Source: Adiantum capillus-veneris
Taxonomy: Eukaryota; Streptophyta; Polypodiopsida; Polypodiales; Pteridaceae
NCBI GenBank assembly: GCA_014529385.2
Contig: CM043960.1
Coordinates: forward strand, 122,501,043-122,565,042
Length of the DNA stretch: 64,000 nucleotides
Direction: 5' to 3'
How positions within the stretch are numbered: the stretch's first letter is position 1; the number at the start of each line of letters is the position of its first letter. A program made the position numbers and the translations under genes. Of the stretch, positions 9,583-21,408 are shown one piece after another. The notes beneath the pieces are model-generated. The model saw only the letters and a list, made by a program, of their open reading frames with translations. It had not been told where the DNA came from and ran no database searches.

Positions 9583-12265
9583 ATGTCGAGCCAAGGGAGA
9601 AGCGTTGAAGAGGAACTTCAACAAGTGCAAGCTCAGCTCGCGGAGTTGCAACAAATTTTACTGTTTCCGGACGTCCAAAAGCTTGGGCGGAATGAAGAAA
9701 ACGAATGGAACTGATGTAGCCAAGCATCCAGACAACACTGTTGGCGTGAGACCACAGGAGGCAAGAGAAGAAGAACGTGCCGAGGTGCACAAAGGATCTT
9801 CGGATCGGAATGAACGGCCTACTTCAAGGAAAGGCCAGGAAAAAGCGCTCTCTCTTCTAGACGAGAGCAAGGACATCTCTATCTCATCTCCATCTTACTG
9901 TCCTGATTAAACTTCTACTTCTCGATCATCTCGTCAGAAGAAGGAAGCAGCTACTACTGCCACTACCATACATCAACCTAAAGATAAGCCTCGATTCAAG
10001 AAGCAAGGTTGCAAGTCTCAACATCTCATGAGAGTCTTCAAATCAGGCGACAAGGACATCAAGTTCGTAACCTACAACGGACAGAGAGACATCTCCAAAG
10101 CACTGTCCTTCATCAGACAGTTTGAAGTCGCCTTTACCAATGGGCACTTCACAGAAAAATCCAAATTACGCCATGTGGGGATGCACCTCAAGGAAACGGC
10201 AAGTAATTGGTGGTTAGCCAAGATTCTGGAAGGTTCTCAGGCCAGAACTTGGGAGAGCTTCAAATCTGAATTTTATGAACAATTTCTTCCACCCGACTTC
10301 GAACAGGACATACGGAAGGAATGGGACTGGCTTGCCCAGAAGGAACATGAAAGAGTAACGACTTATGTGGACAAGTATTGGTCGGTTCTTCTTAAGGTCA
10401 CTCCCTTCATGAAGATTGCCGACGAGGAAAAGAAAAGAAAGTTCGAAGCGGGTCTCCAACCGCAGCTTCGAAAGAGTATGAAGGTGTATCCGCATGATAC
10501 TCTTCAAAGGATGATGGAGTCAGCAATCATTGCTGAGGATTTGCACTCAACTAGGATGCCCAGAAAGATGGAGCATAGCACTTACCGTGCAAGACCAAGA
10601 GGGGTCTACGATAACCATGGGGGCCAAGGAAGAAAACGTCCTCCATCTAGAGACGATGATCATTCTAAGAAGCCAGAGGGCACTGGCAAGCGAACTAAGT
10701 ATCTTTCTCCTACTCAACGTCAAACTTTCAGAGAGGAAGGAAGATGCTTCTATTGTGGCGAGAAAGGACATATGAAACTGGACTGCCCGCTAAAGCAGCA
10801 ATGGCAAGAACAAGCCTCTACGAGGCAAGAGGAAGCAAGGAAGGAACCCGCACCACCAAACTCGAACTCAATTCCAGATGTTCAAGGAAACACAGAAACA
10901 GAGAAAGGGCAGCGTCAACTTCTGAAGGGCTGGGGGTCTTTGAACAACCAGGGAGTACTGATTCTTTATGATCCAGGATCCACGGATAACTTCATCTCCG
11001 TGGATACTGCAGAACGTTTGTGCCTTACACCGGCTCAGCTTGGCACACGGGTTACATCCGGATCGGCATTCGAGGGGTTGACAACCAATGCAACTCCCGT
11101 GCAAGGACAACTCAATCTTCGGATTGGCGAGTACAAGGACCGTGAATCATTTTTGATGGCACCCATCGAGGGATGTGATATCATCTTGGGTATGCCATGG
11201 CACTTTCACATGACACCTATTCCCGATTATGTGGAAAAGACCCTCATTTTGGATCATGGGGGTAAGAAAATAAAGATTCAAGCTGATGCAGGAGATTGGA
11301 AGTTCCCAATTGTAAGCCATATCTCCATTAAGAAAGAAATGAAGAAGTATGTTTCTGCTTACTTGATTTTTGCAAAGGATAAAACTAGTAGGGACTCTCT
11401 CTCTAGTTTGGAAATTAAGCGTCTTCAATTTATTGAAAAGTACAAGGATTGTTTCACGGAAACACTACCTGATGAACTCCCTCCGGTACGCCCGGAAGAT
11501 CACCGTATAGATCTCATACCGGGTAGCTCGCCTCCCAATCAACCCCCTTATCGGGTGAGTCTTGCTCAGCAAGAGGAAATTTTGAAGCAAGTCAACGAGC
11601 TTCTAGAGAAAGGGTTAGTACGGCCAAGTGCTTCACCCTACTGCTCTCTAGTTCTACTGGTGCAGAAGAAAGATGGCACGTTTCGAATGTGCATAGACTA
11701 TCGGTCTTTAAACAAGATCACAATCAAGAATCGCTTTCCGATCCCTCGAATTGATGATATACTTGATAAGTTGCAGGGTGCAAGTGTCTTTAGTCGCATA
11801 GACTTAAAGAGTGGGTATCATCAGATACGGATCGCCCTTGAGGATGTCCATAAGACTGCTTTCCGCACAACCTTTGGACTATATGAATTCTTGGTAATGC
11901 CTTTCGGCTTGACCAATGCTCCTGCGACATTCAATCGCATGATGGACCGCATTCTCAGCCCGTATCGAGCTTTTACGGGAGTATTCTTTGACGACATACT
12001 CATCTTCTCTAAGTCAGAAGAGGAACATCGGAAGCACTTGGACTTAGTGTTTCAAGAATTGCGAAAGCATGAGTTGCATGTGAATGCAAAGAAGAGCGAG
12101 TTCTTTCTCTCAGAGATACACTATCTCGGCCATATAGTCTCTCACAATCAAGTGAGTATGGATCCTGCCAAGATCCGAGTGGTAGAAGATTGGCTTATTC
12201 CCACTACGGTACATGATGTACATAGCTTCCCGGGCTTATGTTCATATTATCGAAGGTTTGTCTGA
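9583..12265 (+). pseudogene. gag-protease-reverse transcriptase region of element C
   Basis: The ATG at 9,583 (MSSQGRS) matches E. A frameshift near 9,670 moves the code to the frame that then runs on, with a TAA at 9,908-9,910 (a Tyr codon in E). From 10,028 there are 745 uninterrupted codons: capsid core (FIRQFEVAFTNGHF, TASNWWLAKI, FLPPDFEQD), zinc knuckle CFYCGEKGHMKLDC (about 10,744), and protease LYDPGSTDNFIS (about 10,963), where DPG replaces the usual D-S/T-G. Reverse transcriptase follows with [26 protein letters not shown] and the catalytic box [11 protein letters not shown] (about 11,979). A TGA at 12,263-12,265 (Arg codon in E) ends the open stretch, but the same frame continues. 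Confidence 0.93.
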
Positions 12266-12951
12266 GGATTTGCTCATGTAGTAGGACCACTTCATGGCTT
12301 AACAAAGAAGAAGATTCCTTTCAGATGGGGATCGAGACAACAAGGAGCTTTTGATCGGCTCAAGTACTTGCTAAGCCATGGACCTATTTTAATAGTGCTG
12401 GACTTAGGGGAACCGTTTGAGGTTCACTGCGATGCTTCGGGTGATTGCATCGGAGCAGTGTTAAACCAAGAAGGCCATGCAGTGGCTTATGAAAGCAGAC
12501 GGCTTAAGGATGCAGAGTTGCATGCATCAATCTACGAAAAGGAACTCACGGCTGTGATTCACGCCTTATCCAATTGGAAGCACTATCTTCTAGGAGCGGA
12601 TTTTGTGATCAAGACTGATCACCAGAGTTTGCGATATTTTCTTACGCAAAGGAAACTATCTGAGAAGCAGATGAGATGGGCAAGCTTTTTGTCTATGTTT
12701 CACTTCCAGATCCTTCACACGGCTGGGAGTAAGAATGTGGTCGCAGACGCATTGTCTAGGCGGCCAAGGGTGAACGCTATCACTTCGGTGTATCACCAAG
12801 AATTAGAAGCACTACCGGATTTGTATCCGAATGATCCAGACTTCTCCACCATTTGGGGAAAGCTACATCGTGGAGAGAATGAGTTTCCCTTCCATTTGGG
12901 ACGGTTATCTATAACACCATTAGGCTATATGTGTGGCGGAACCATTAAGAA
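12266..12951 (+). pseudogene. Reverse transcriptase C-terminus and RNase H of element C
   Basis: This continues in the frame of the preceding gene: LTKKKIPFRWG connection, then RNase H with FEVHCDASGDCIGAV (first catalytic Asp), SIYEKELTAVIHALSNWKHY (Glu), KTDHQSLRYFLT (Asp) and ADALSRRP. RNase H removes the RNA template during cDNA synthesis. A frameshift near 12,895, compared with E, throws the reading into noise before integrase. Confidence 0.92.
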
Positions 12952-14256
12952 AGAAGATCATGGATGAAGCACACGCTTCGCCTTATGCGGGTCATCGGGG
13001 TATTCTCCCTACGACCTGAGCAATGGAAAGATATTTCTTTTGGCCTAGCCTTAAAGCAGACATTGATAAGTATGTCAGGGAATGCTTGGTTTGCCAAAAA
13101 GTGAAGTATGATCGACATAAGACGCCTGGATTGCTACAGCCTTTGCCTGTGCCTAATGAACCTTGGGAAAGTATTGCCATGGACTTCATCATGGACCTCC
13201 CTAGAACTCAGACTGGAAATGACGCGATCTGGACCATTGTGGACAGGTTTAGCAAGCAAGCACACTTTATACCAGTCAAGAAAACGATCAAAGCATATCA
13301 TATGGTTAGGGTTTTTCTAGCACAGATCTTTAAGCATCATGGAATGCCTAAGTCTATTGTGAGCGATCGAGATCGTCGCATGACATGAAATTTTTGGCGT
13401 GCCTTGATGGATAATCTTGGTAGAAAGCTGAATTTTTCATCTGCCTACCATCCTCAAACGGACGGGCAAAGTGAGATAGCCAATTCCACAGTATTGGATA
13501 TGTTAAAAGCTTATGTGTCAGACCGGCAATCTGATTGGGAAAAATATTTGCCTCTTGTCGAGTATGCGTATAACAATACCATACACTCATCGACGGGGAA
13601 AGCACCTTTTGAGATTCTCTATGGTAAGCCTTTGCTTCCACCCATCCTTTTAACTAAGGATAAGATCTTTGCAGCAGATGAATTTGTCCGGGATTTGGAC
13701 ACCGCCTACGGGCAAGTTAGGAGAGCTATTCTACGCTCTCAGGAAAAGCATAAGAAAGCTGCAGACAAAGCACAGAAGGAATCTAGACTTAACAGTCGGA
13801 CAGTTAGTCTTACTCAAGTTTGAGAAGGCAAGACTTAAGAAACAAGCATCTCATAAGGGGAAAGTGGCAAAAATTTCTACCCGTTATTATGGGCCGTTTA
13901 AGATTATTGAGCGAGTGAATGATGTCGCTTTCCGATTAGAGCTACTGCCTAATTGGAAGATCCATAATGCTTTCCATGTGAGTTTACTCCGGCCGTATGT
14001 GGGACCGCCTCCGAGCCAGCCTAGCGCTGAGGAACCTCCTGAGGTTGAGGAAACAGAAGAAATACTCCAACCGGAGCAGATAGTAAGTCATCAGGAGCGG
14101 TCTCTCAAGTCCGGAAAGATAACACGGAAGTATTTGGTTAAGTTTAAGAACTATTCGAATCTAGATGCTCAGTGGATGACGCAGGAGGAATTAGCAGCTT
14201 ATCCCGAGATACTGGAGGTATATGTCCAAGCACTACAGTTGAGGTCAACTGTTTAG
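12952..14256 (+). pseudogene. Integrase and chromodomain of element C
   Basis: The zinc-binding N-terminus begins DEAHASPYAGH and continues YVRECLVCQKVKYDRHK. The catalytic core shows MDFIMDLPRT (first Asp), VSDRD (second Asp) and GQSEIANS (Glu). Breaks are a TGA near 13,018, a TGA at 13,386-13,388, and a one-base gain near 13,768. The C-terminus then reads GPFKIIERVNDVAFRLEL, HNAFHVSLLRPYVGPPP, and a chromodomain-like RKYLVKFKNYSNLDAQWMTQ, ending LQLRSTV at 14,256. The chromodomain is expected to steer integration to modified histones. Confidence 0.92.
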
Positions 14257-14268
14257 AAGCCAGAGGGA
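14256..14268 (+). other. Polypurine tract of element C
   Basis: AGAAGCCAGAGGGA lies immediately 5' of the 3' LTR start TGTTGC. The identical tract precedes the 3' LTR of element E (30,366-30,378). Confidence 0.75.
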
Positions 14269-14916
14269 TGTTGCTAATTGGACTATTTTCTATTTTTTAA
14301 TGATTAAATCTCTTTTTTAGGATATTTTATTATGTGCACTAAGAACTGTTAAAAAGATTGTAGCTACAGGAACTGCCGCGCTGGGATTCTGGAATAGAGC
14401 TTGGCGACAGAATTTGCAAGTGTTCGCGTGACAACTGCGAACGGAGGTTGATTCTCCGAGCAAGAAGCAACAGGTATAAGGTGTTGATACGCATTGAGAA
14501 TTGTTGCTTTATGTGGTTTGTTTTGCAGGAATCTCCTGTCTTACGGGAAGGCCCTTCATGGGAAGTACGGCTTCACGCCTAAGTCCCTTACGGGAAAGTA
14601 CGGCTTCGTGCCTAAGTCCCTTACGGGAAAGTACGGCTTCGCGCCTAAGTCCCTTATGGGAAGGAACGGCCTGGTGCCCAAGCCCTTTACGGGAAAGCAC
14701 GACCTTCGGGTCTAAGATTACAGAACAGAGGGGTTGCCTCGGGTTCTCGTGCTTGTAGAAGAATTCTCCCTGAATAAAAGAATACTCTTAATGGGGGGGT
14801 ACCAGCCCATCTTTTGGTCCCCAATATTGTGCCGATCTTCTCCCTTCTCTCATGTTTTCAAAGAATTATAATTTTCAGATTTTCTAAGTGCTAGTGTACG
14901 CTCCCGTTTTGTGACA
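14269..14916 (+). repeat. 3' LTR of element C, promoter-deleted
   Basis: It has the same ends as the 5' LTR but is only 648 bp. At about 14,378 the sequence jumps from ACAGGAACTGCC to GCGCTGGGATTCTGG, omitting about 700 bp that hold the U3 modules, the palindrome and the TATA box. The intron-like segment (14,474-14,528) and about four minisatellite units (14,560-14,700) are kept. If copied into a new 5' LTR the element would lack its promoter. Confidence 0.93.
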
Positions 14917-14921
14917 GTCTC

Positions 14922-15551
14922 TCTCCTGCTGAATTGAGAACCCTCATTAGCGAAGGAAGATGCTTCAAGTGTCGACAAATTGGACATATGAAGGGTTGCC
15001 CTACCACAGATGTACAGGGGAATACAACGAAGGATGGAAAAGAAAGAGCTCTTCTCAAAGCATGGGGTAGCATAAACAACCAACGGGCTCTTATTCTGTT
15101 TGATCCTGGCAATACAGACAATTTCATCTCTACAAAGCTAGCCGATGACCTGAATTTACAACCCAACCCTTTTGGAGTTTCTATTCAAGCACAATCTGCT
15201 TTCAAAGGGCAGAACTCCAGCTCTACTCCAATCATAGGGAAGTTGAATTTAAAGGTCGACAACTACAAAAATCAAGAGTCTTTCTTACTAGCTTCACGTG
15301 AAGGGTGTGATGTCATCTTGGGAATGCCTTCGCACTACAAGATGCATCCCAGTCCTGACTATGTTCAGAAAACTTTTCCCTTTGATCATAAAGGAAAGCA
15401 ATATCTTGTACTTGCAGAAGCAAGTGATTGGCATATCCCCATCGCCAATCACATTGCAATCAAGAAAGTAATGAAAAAGTGTGTTTTAGCGTACTTAATT
15501 TTTGCAAGAGAGAGAGAGATGTGTCTGCTTCACAACTTTCTTCCTCTTTAG
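14922..15551 (+). pseudogene. Nucleocapsid and protease of element D (after element C)
   Basis: The code resumes directly after C's right target duplication. The zinc knuckle is CFKCRQIGHMKGC, one residue short of the usual spacing between His and the last Cys, so probably defective. Protease shows LILFDPGNTDNFIS, with the DPG variant of the active site, then SREGCDVILGMPSHYKMHP. It is open from 14,934 to 15,551. Confidence 0.85.
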
Positions 15552-15580
15552 AGCAAAAAGAATTAAGTTATTAGAAAGTT

Positions 15581-16616
15581 TTGAAGATTGTTTTGCATAT
15601 GAACTTCCAAATAAACTCCCACCTTCTCGCACCTCAGGATGTGCATAAGACTTCATTTAGAACAACCTTCGGGTTGTTTGAATTCTTAGTGATGCCTTTT
15701 GGACTCACTAATGCACCAGCCACATTCAACAGAATGATGGATAGAATCTTTCACTCATATAGAAGATTTACAGGAGTTTTCTTCGATGACGTCTTAATCT
15801 TCTCAGAGACGGAAGAAGAACACTATAAGCATCTTGCATTAGTGTTTGAAGAATTACGCAAACACAAATTACTTGTGAAAGCTAAGAAGAGAGAGTTTTT
15901 TCTACAAGAAATTCACTACTTGGGCCATATAGTATCTCACAATCAGGTGAGAATGAACCCTGATAAGATTCAAGCAGATGTAGAATGGCCTACGCCAACT
16001 ACAGTACATGACTCACGAAGTTTTCTTGGCCTCTGTTCCTATTATCGACGTTTCATTCGAGCTTTTGTCACCATAGCGGGTCCTCTCCATGATCTGACCA
16101 AGAAGCGGATTCCATTCCATTGGGGGCCTGGACAAAAACAAGCTTTTGAAAAGCTTAAGTATCTACTTAGTCATGGTCCCGTTCTCATCGTCCCTGATCT
16201 TCAAAAACCTTTTGAGGTGTACTGCAATGCATCTGGAGATTGTGTAGGAGCAGTTTTGAACCAAGAGGGTCACGCCATAGCCTACGAAAGTCGGTGCCTT
16301 AGAGATGCAGAGTTGCATGCTTCCATTTATGAGAAAGAGGTAGTGGCAGTAATTCATGCTCTTTCCATTTGGAAACATTATCTCTTAGGAGTTGATTTTA
16401 TAATCAAGACAGATCATCAGAGTCTTCGCTACTTTCTCACACAGAGAAAGCTATCCGAAAAACAGATGAGATGGGCCAACTTTCTTTCAATGTTCCATTA
16501 TTAGATTTTACACACTTCTGGAACAAAGAATGCAGTTGCAGATGCTCTCTCCAGGCGTCCAAAGATCAATGCAATAACAACTATCTATCATGAGGAACTA
16601 GAATCTCTCAGTGAGA
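15581..16616 (+). pseudogene. Truncated reverse transcriptase and RNase H of element D
   Basis: The first part of the reverse transcriptase (fingers and start of the palm, about 130 residues in C) is missing: the sequence jumps from ELPNKLPP-like code to APQDVHKTSFRTTFGLF near 15,635. The catalytic box GVFFDDVLIFS remains (about 15,776). RNase H follows, but the first catalytic Asp is Asn (VYCNASGDC). A stop occurs at 16,502-16,504 before the ADALSRRP segment. It cannot encode an active polymerase. Confidence 0.9.
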
Positions 16617-16752
16617 TGTATCCCAAGATCCAGACTTCGCTACAATTTGGGCAGATCTTCAAGCTGGTCACTCAAGGCCACCTTATTCCATTAGGGACAA
16701 TACGCTCTATCGTCAATAAGCACTGTGCATAGCTCAACCCTTACGACAAAAG

Positions 16753-18047
16753 GTGATGGATGAAGCACATAATTCTCCTTATGTCGGGCATTGGGGAATT
16801 GCTGCTACCACTAGTTCTCTTGAAAGATATTTCTTTTGGCCAACACTTCGTGCGGACATTGAAAAATATATACGGGAGTGTTTAGTCTGCCAACAAGTGA
16901 AATACGACAGACATAAAGTTTATGGCAAGCTTCAGCCACTCCCTGTGCCTTACATGCCATGGGAAAGTATTGGCATGGATTTTATTACGGATCTTCCTAG
17001 ATCCAAGAATGGAGATGATGCAATCTGGACTATAGTAGACAGATTCAATGAGCAAGCACATTTCCTTCCATTTAAGAAGACGATTAAAGCTAATCACATG
17101 GCTAGAATATTTCTAGCTCAGATTTTTAAACATCATGGATTGCCAAAGACTGTTGTCAGCGATGGAGATCCTCGCGTGACTAGTCTATTTTGGCAAGCAT
17201 TGTTCAAAAACTTGGGAACTAAGCTTGATTTTTCGTCGGCTTATCATCCTCAAACAGATAGTCAACGCGAAATCGCTAATGCCACTGTTTTAGATCTCCT
17301 CAAGTGCTGTGTTTCGGAAAGACAATCCGAATGGGAACATTACTTACGTTAGTTGAGTTTGCGTATAATAATACCATACATTCTTCAACTGGTAAAGCTC
17401 CCTTCGAAATTATTTATGAGAAGCCACTCTTACTTCCTATTATGGTTACCAAAGAAAACATCTTCACCGCAGATGAATTTGTGCGCAATATTGATACTGC
17501 CTACCAACAAGTAAAGCAAGCGATTCTTCGTACTTAAGAGCAACAGAAGAGAAAAGCAGACAAGCACAAAAGGAATCTCAATCTTGAGAAAGGACAATAT
17601 GTCCTACTTAAGTTCGAGAAAGCTAAACTGAAAAAGCGGGTCGGAAAAGGGAAAGTTGTTAAACTTTCCCATAGATTTTACGGCCCTTTCAAGATTACAG
17701 ATACAGTCAATGAAGTGACTTTTAGGTTGGATTTGCCTCCTCATTGGCATCCATAATGCTTTTCATGTAAGTCTCCTCCGACCATATGTTGGACCTCCTC
17801 CAGTGGCGCCAGTACAAGAAGATCCTCTAGAAGTCTAAGAGATTCAGGAAATCCTTCAACCTGAACAGATAATACACCACTCTGAGAGACAACTAAAATC
17901 CGGGAGCCTACATCGAAAGTATTTTAGTTAAGTTCAAGAATTACACCCTTTTAGATGCAAAATGGATGACTGAGTCCGATCTCAAGGACTACCCAAACAT
18001 CTTGCACAGGTATGTTGATGCTCTACAATTGAGGTCAACTGTTTAGA
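16753..18047 (+). pseudogene. Integrase and chromodomain of element D
   Basis: This is open for 200 codons: DEAHNSPYVGH, YIRECLVCQQVKYDRHK, GMDFITDLPRS (Asp), VSDGD (Asp) and SQREIANA (Glu). A frameshift near 17,345 leads to VEFAYNNTIHSSTGKAPFEI, then a stop near 17,535. Further code reads YVLLKFEKAKLKK and FYGPFKITDTVNEVTF. The chromodomain-like NYTLLDAKWMTESDLKDYP and LQLRSTV survive out of frame at the end. Confidence 0.88.
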
Positions 18048-18058
18048 ACCAAGAGGAA

Positions 18059-19497
18059 TGTAACAATGTCAGACTTTGTAAATAATTAATTTATTTACGA
18101 GGAAATAATTATCTAATTAGTTGTGTGCACATCAGAATAGATTTAGCCGTTCTGCGGCCTCAAGTGCGCCCGGAGTGTGGGTCAGAGCACCTCAGGGAGA
18201 CCCTAGCAGAAAATACCGTGAAGCCCTAGTGATTGGGAAATTGGGTCTTCAATGAAGGGGTAGATAATAACCTCAAGTTTCAGGCTCAGAAAATTACGCG
18301 TGTCAGTGCGAGCATAAGAATGAGATGGGGTCCTTAGAACAACAGTAACCCTAAGGCTTGAATTATTTTTACGGCCTTTACGATAAGTCAATTAAATTAT
18401 TTTATAGTGGTTTGTGCCGGAGCAAATGGCCAGACAAGTGCGAAAAGGTAATGCCAGAGCAGTGTCGGTACGACATTGTGCTGGGGAGCAGCTAACATTT
18501 CATTAGTAGCATCTGAGTGTGCAGTTGTGAGTTAATTTGCACATATCATTAATAGCCTAGGGACTTTTAAATGTGAAAGTTGAATGGTTTTAAAGTTATT
18601 AAGTAAGTGTGCCACTTGGCACACTTATCAATACTAAGTGGCTCTCTCACTCTCACTCTCACCCTCTCTCTTCTTCTAGCGCCCCCTCTTCCTGTTGGCT
18701 ATTTAGGAGCACCCCCTCCCCCTCTTCGCAGGTTGGCAGTGCATCTATCCCCCCAAATGTGAGAGTGCTCTACGCAACGGAGTTCTCCATTGAAGTTAGA
18801 GAATCAGCCCTTGTGGTGCATGTGGAGTCTTGGAGCTCCCATCACCTAGAACAAGGTTTCTCTTGATCATAGGCTGCTGTGGGGGAAGATTCATCGCGAA
18901 AAAGTAGAAGGAAACTCTCTTTCTTTCATGCCTAGCTGTTGCAAATTCTTTGCTTTCAGCCCCTAATCACTTCCATTAGGGTGAATTTCAGCAAAGCACT
19001 CATAGAATCTAGTCCTACTCTACCTACACTACGCGTACAATAAGTTTGGTGCGATTCCATCGCGAAAAAGGTCTTTAATTCGGCATTGGAACGTGCTTAG
19101 GTAACATTTTCAGGTTATGTGCAGAAAATTACAGCAAGCATGTGTGTGTGCATTTTGCGTATTTCTCCCTTGTTTTTATTGCAGGAATTGGTTATGTATA
19201 AAGGGACACGGTTAGCGGAAGGTAGAATCTCATTTTCAAGAGCTTCCGTTGAGTTTTGTGGAAGATAGACTCTCGTTTTCGAGAGCTTCCCAAAATCTCA
19301 TAGCAAAGGGAAAATCCTCTTAGTATTCAGAGAGTAGCTTTTGCACTTTCTCAGTTAGAAGCAGAAAAGAAAGAATAGAGGACGGGCTATTGCCCCGTTC
19401 CTGTGCTTGTAAAGATTCTCCCTTAGTAATAAAGATAATCTCTTTATGGGGGGGAACCAACCCATCTTCTATGGGCTGGTCCCCAATGAAGTGTCAA

Positions 19498-19543
<46 letters not shown>

Positions 19544-19619
19544 CCCCCCCCCCATCCAATTCTCTTGAGTATTTCAAGTATAATTAAAAGTTAGTTTACG
19601 CTTCCGTATTTTTGTGACA
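18059..19619 (+). repeat. 3' LTR of element D
   Basis: It begins TGTAACAATGTC just after the purine-rich AACCAAGAGGAA and ends TTTTTGTGACA. It is uninterrupted at 1,561 bp, and shows what the 5' LTR looked like before the solo B LTR inserted. It carries the intron-like segment (19,101-19,184) and a (CT)n-C12 run (19,502-19,553). Confidence 0.95.
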
Positions 19620-19624
19620 TGAAT

Positions 19625-20054
19625 CTTCTTGTGGCAGATAAAGTGTGCTATCTTACCAAAGTAAGTTCTTATTCCGGGCCTTTTGTTTGGGTAGGCCAAT
19701 TGTTCTGATCTGAAGATCCCTTGTGCATTGTTGCACGTCTTTCGTGCTGGCAATTCCGGCCTTGAGAACAATTGGCTCTCGTAAGCAATGACATTGGCCT
19801 TCTTGCATTAAGACTGCATCCAGACTACGACCACAAGTATCACAACATACTTCAAACGACTTTTGCAAGTCCGACAAGTCAAAACTGGTCCCGTAGTCAA
19901 ATTCTGTTTCAATTTCTGAAAGGCAGTCACTTCTGTGGGTCCCCACAAGAAAGGGACTCCTTTCTGTGTCAAGATATGCAAAGGGGAAGCAATCTCTGCA
20001 AACTTTCGAATGAACCGCCTATAGTACAAACACAATCCCAAGAAGCTTCCAACT
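19625..20054 (-). pseudogene. RNase H remnant of element A1
   Basis: Read on the minus strand: VGSFLGLCLYYRRFIRKFAEIASPL, TQKGVPFLWGP, FQKLKQNLTTGP, then FEVCCDTCGRSLDAVLMQEG around 19,810, which holds the first RNase H Asp. Downstream the code is unrecognisable, with frame changes, and is cut by D at 19,624. Confidence 0.75.
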
Positions 20055-20760
20055 TCATGGACATTCTTCAAATCGGGCCTCTATCTTGGCTGGATCCATC
20101 TGCACTCCTACTGCTGACACAATGTGTGCCAAAAAGTGTATCTCTGGTAGGAAAAATTCACTTTTCTTCACATTAATCACTAACTTGTGATCTCGTAATG
20201 CCTGAAAGACTTGAAGTAGATATACTCTATGTTCTGCCTCATCCTTGGAGAAAACAATGATGTCGTCAAAGAAAGTGCCAACAAATAGTCTATACTCTCG
20301 AAAAATCCTGTCCATCATCCGGTTAAATGTCGCAGGAGCATTTGTTAGGCCAAACGGAATCACCAAAACTCTTCCGGCGCGATTCGAATCTGATGATATC
20401 CACTCTTCAAATCCAGCGTACTAAAACACGAGGATCCCTGTAATCTGTCGAGTATATCATCGATCCTAGGAATCGGAAATCGTTCTTGATGGTGATTTTG
20501 TTGAGAGCTCTATAATCGATGCGCGTTCTCCAAGATCCGTCTTTCTTCAAAACCAACAACACTGGAGAGCAATACGGTGAAGTACTAGGCTGGACAAGAC
20601 CCTTTTCCAAGAGGTCTTTCACTTGGTTCATAATCTCTCCGTTCTGGGCTCGGCTCACACGGTAAGGTGGCCGGTTCGGTGGTGTGCTTCCTGGTATCAT
20701 ATCAGTAGTATGATCCTCAGGACGAGCGGGTGGTAACTCGCTTGGCAGGCCCTCTGAGAA
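20055..20760 (-). pseudogene. Reverse transcriptase of element A1
   Basis: On the minus strand: [55 protein letters not shown], a frameshift near 20,400, then [20 protein letters not shown] and the catalytic GTFFDDIIVFSKDEAEHR (about 20,260). It ends in VKKSEFFLPEIHFLAHIVSAVG. It was a real Ty3 polymerase, now split in at least two frames. Confidence 0.88.
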
Positions 20761-20889
20761 GCAATCGGCATGAGAGTGGAGAAAATCTTGGCGTTCTTTT
20801 TTTTTAGGTCAAAACATATTCGACCTTCATCCATCGTTTAGTTCTCTCCCAAAAAAAAGTGAGTAAAGAAACTGAAGTTCATCAAGTAC

Positions 20890-21408
20890 AATCTCTGAGC
20901 CCTTCATTTGTCAAAGTCGCTTTCTCGGCCCGGTAGTCAACCACGATGTTGTTCTTGTGGTACCAAGGGATTTCGAGTAGAACGTCACAACCTTCCAAGG
21001 CAATTACGTAAAACCGTGTGCCCTAAACACCCCTGTCATTGCAAACGAAGTTTGCCAATGCTCGGTGTAATGGCAACATCTCGTCCGGGTCCACTCGAAC
21101 TACCTCTGCCTGTGGCCTCAGCCTACCGGATGTAATTCCAAATCGAGCCGCCAATTCTAAAGAAGTTGGCCTTGGCTCCCTTAAAAGAGCTTCCTGATCT
21201 TTCCCTTTGCCCTAAAAACGGCAAAGTTTGTACTTTCATCTATTTAATTCAATTCGGGTACCACGCAATGTGTCGAAGTCTGTTCGGCTTTTTGTGTCAT
21301 GATCTCATCGGTGGGGTAGGTCAAACTGCCTAAGTGAATGGCAAGACCTCGTTTCGCATGACTCATCAACTCCTGAATGGAAGCTGACTTTTGTTTCAAG
21401 CAGTGATC
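20890..21408 (-). pseudogene. gag tail and protease remnant of element A1
   Basis: After gag stops at 21,409 the minus strand reads KSASIQELMSHAKRGLAIHLGSLTYP, also present in K at about 41.9 kb. It then reads LELAARFGITSGRL and ALEGCDVLLEIPWYHKNN, the flap and C-terminal parts of a retropepsin. The active-site D-x-G segment before ELAARFG is not visible and seems deleted. Confidence 0.65.

Larger units (their letters stand above)
8150..14916 (+). mobile_element. Element C, full-length Ty3/Gypsy chromovirus nested in D gag
   Basis: It is flanked by GTCTC at 8,145-8,149 and 14,917-14,921, a perfect 5-bp target duplication. The LTRs are 8,150-9,512 and 14,269-14,916 (the latter internally deleted). 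The order is LTR, primer site, gag, zinc knuckle, protease, reverse transcriptase, RNase H, integrase, chromodomain, purine tract, LTR. The frame is largely preserved, with a few stops and frameshifts, so it is the youngest complete polyprotein in the nest. Element E (24,880-31,733) is the same family. Confidence 0.95.
3495..19619 (+). mobile_element. Element D, Ty3/Gypsy chromovirus with two nested insertions
   Basis: Both ends are flanked by TGAAT (3,490-3,494 and 19,620-19,624), a perfect 5-bp target duplication. The 5' LTR is 3,495-6,992 (about 1.54 kb without its insertion), the initiator-Met primer site is at 6,994-7,005, and the 3' LTR is 18,059-19,619. Removing the solo B LTR (3,700-5,655) and element C (8,150-14,916) leaves an element of about 7.4 kb with gag, a zinc knuckle, protease, truncated reverse transcriptase, RNase H, integrase and chromodomain, all interrupted by stops. 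It is dead unless helped in trans. Confidence 0.92.

Noticed and set aside
18609-18866. An 85-codon ORF in the D 3' LTR
   Set aside because: It overlaps CT-rich U3/leader sequence, is not kept in the same form in the 5' LTR, and has no domain.
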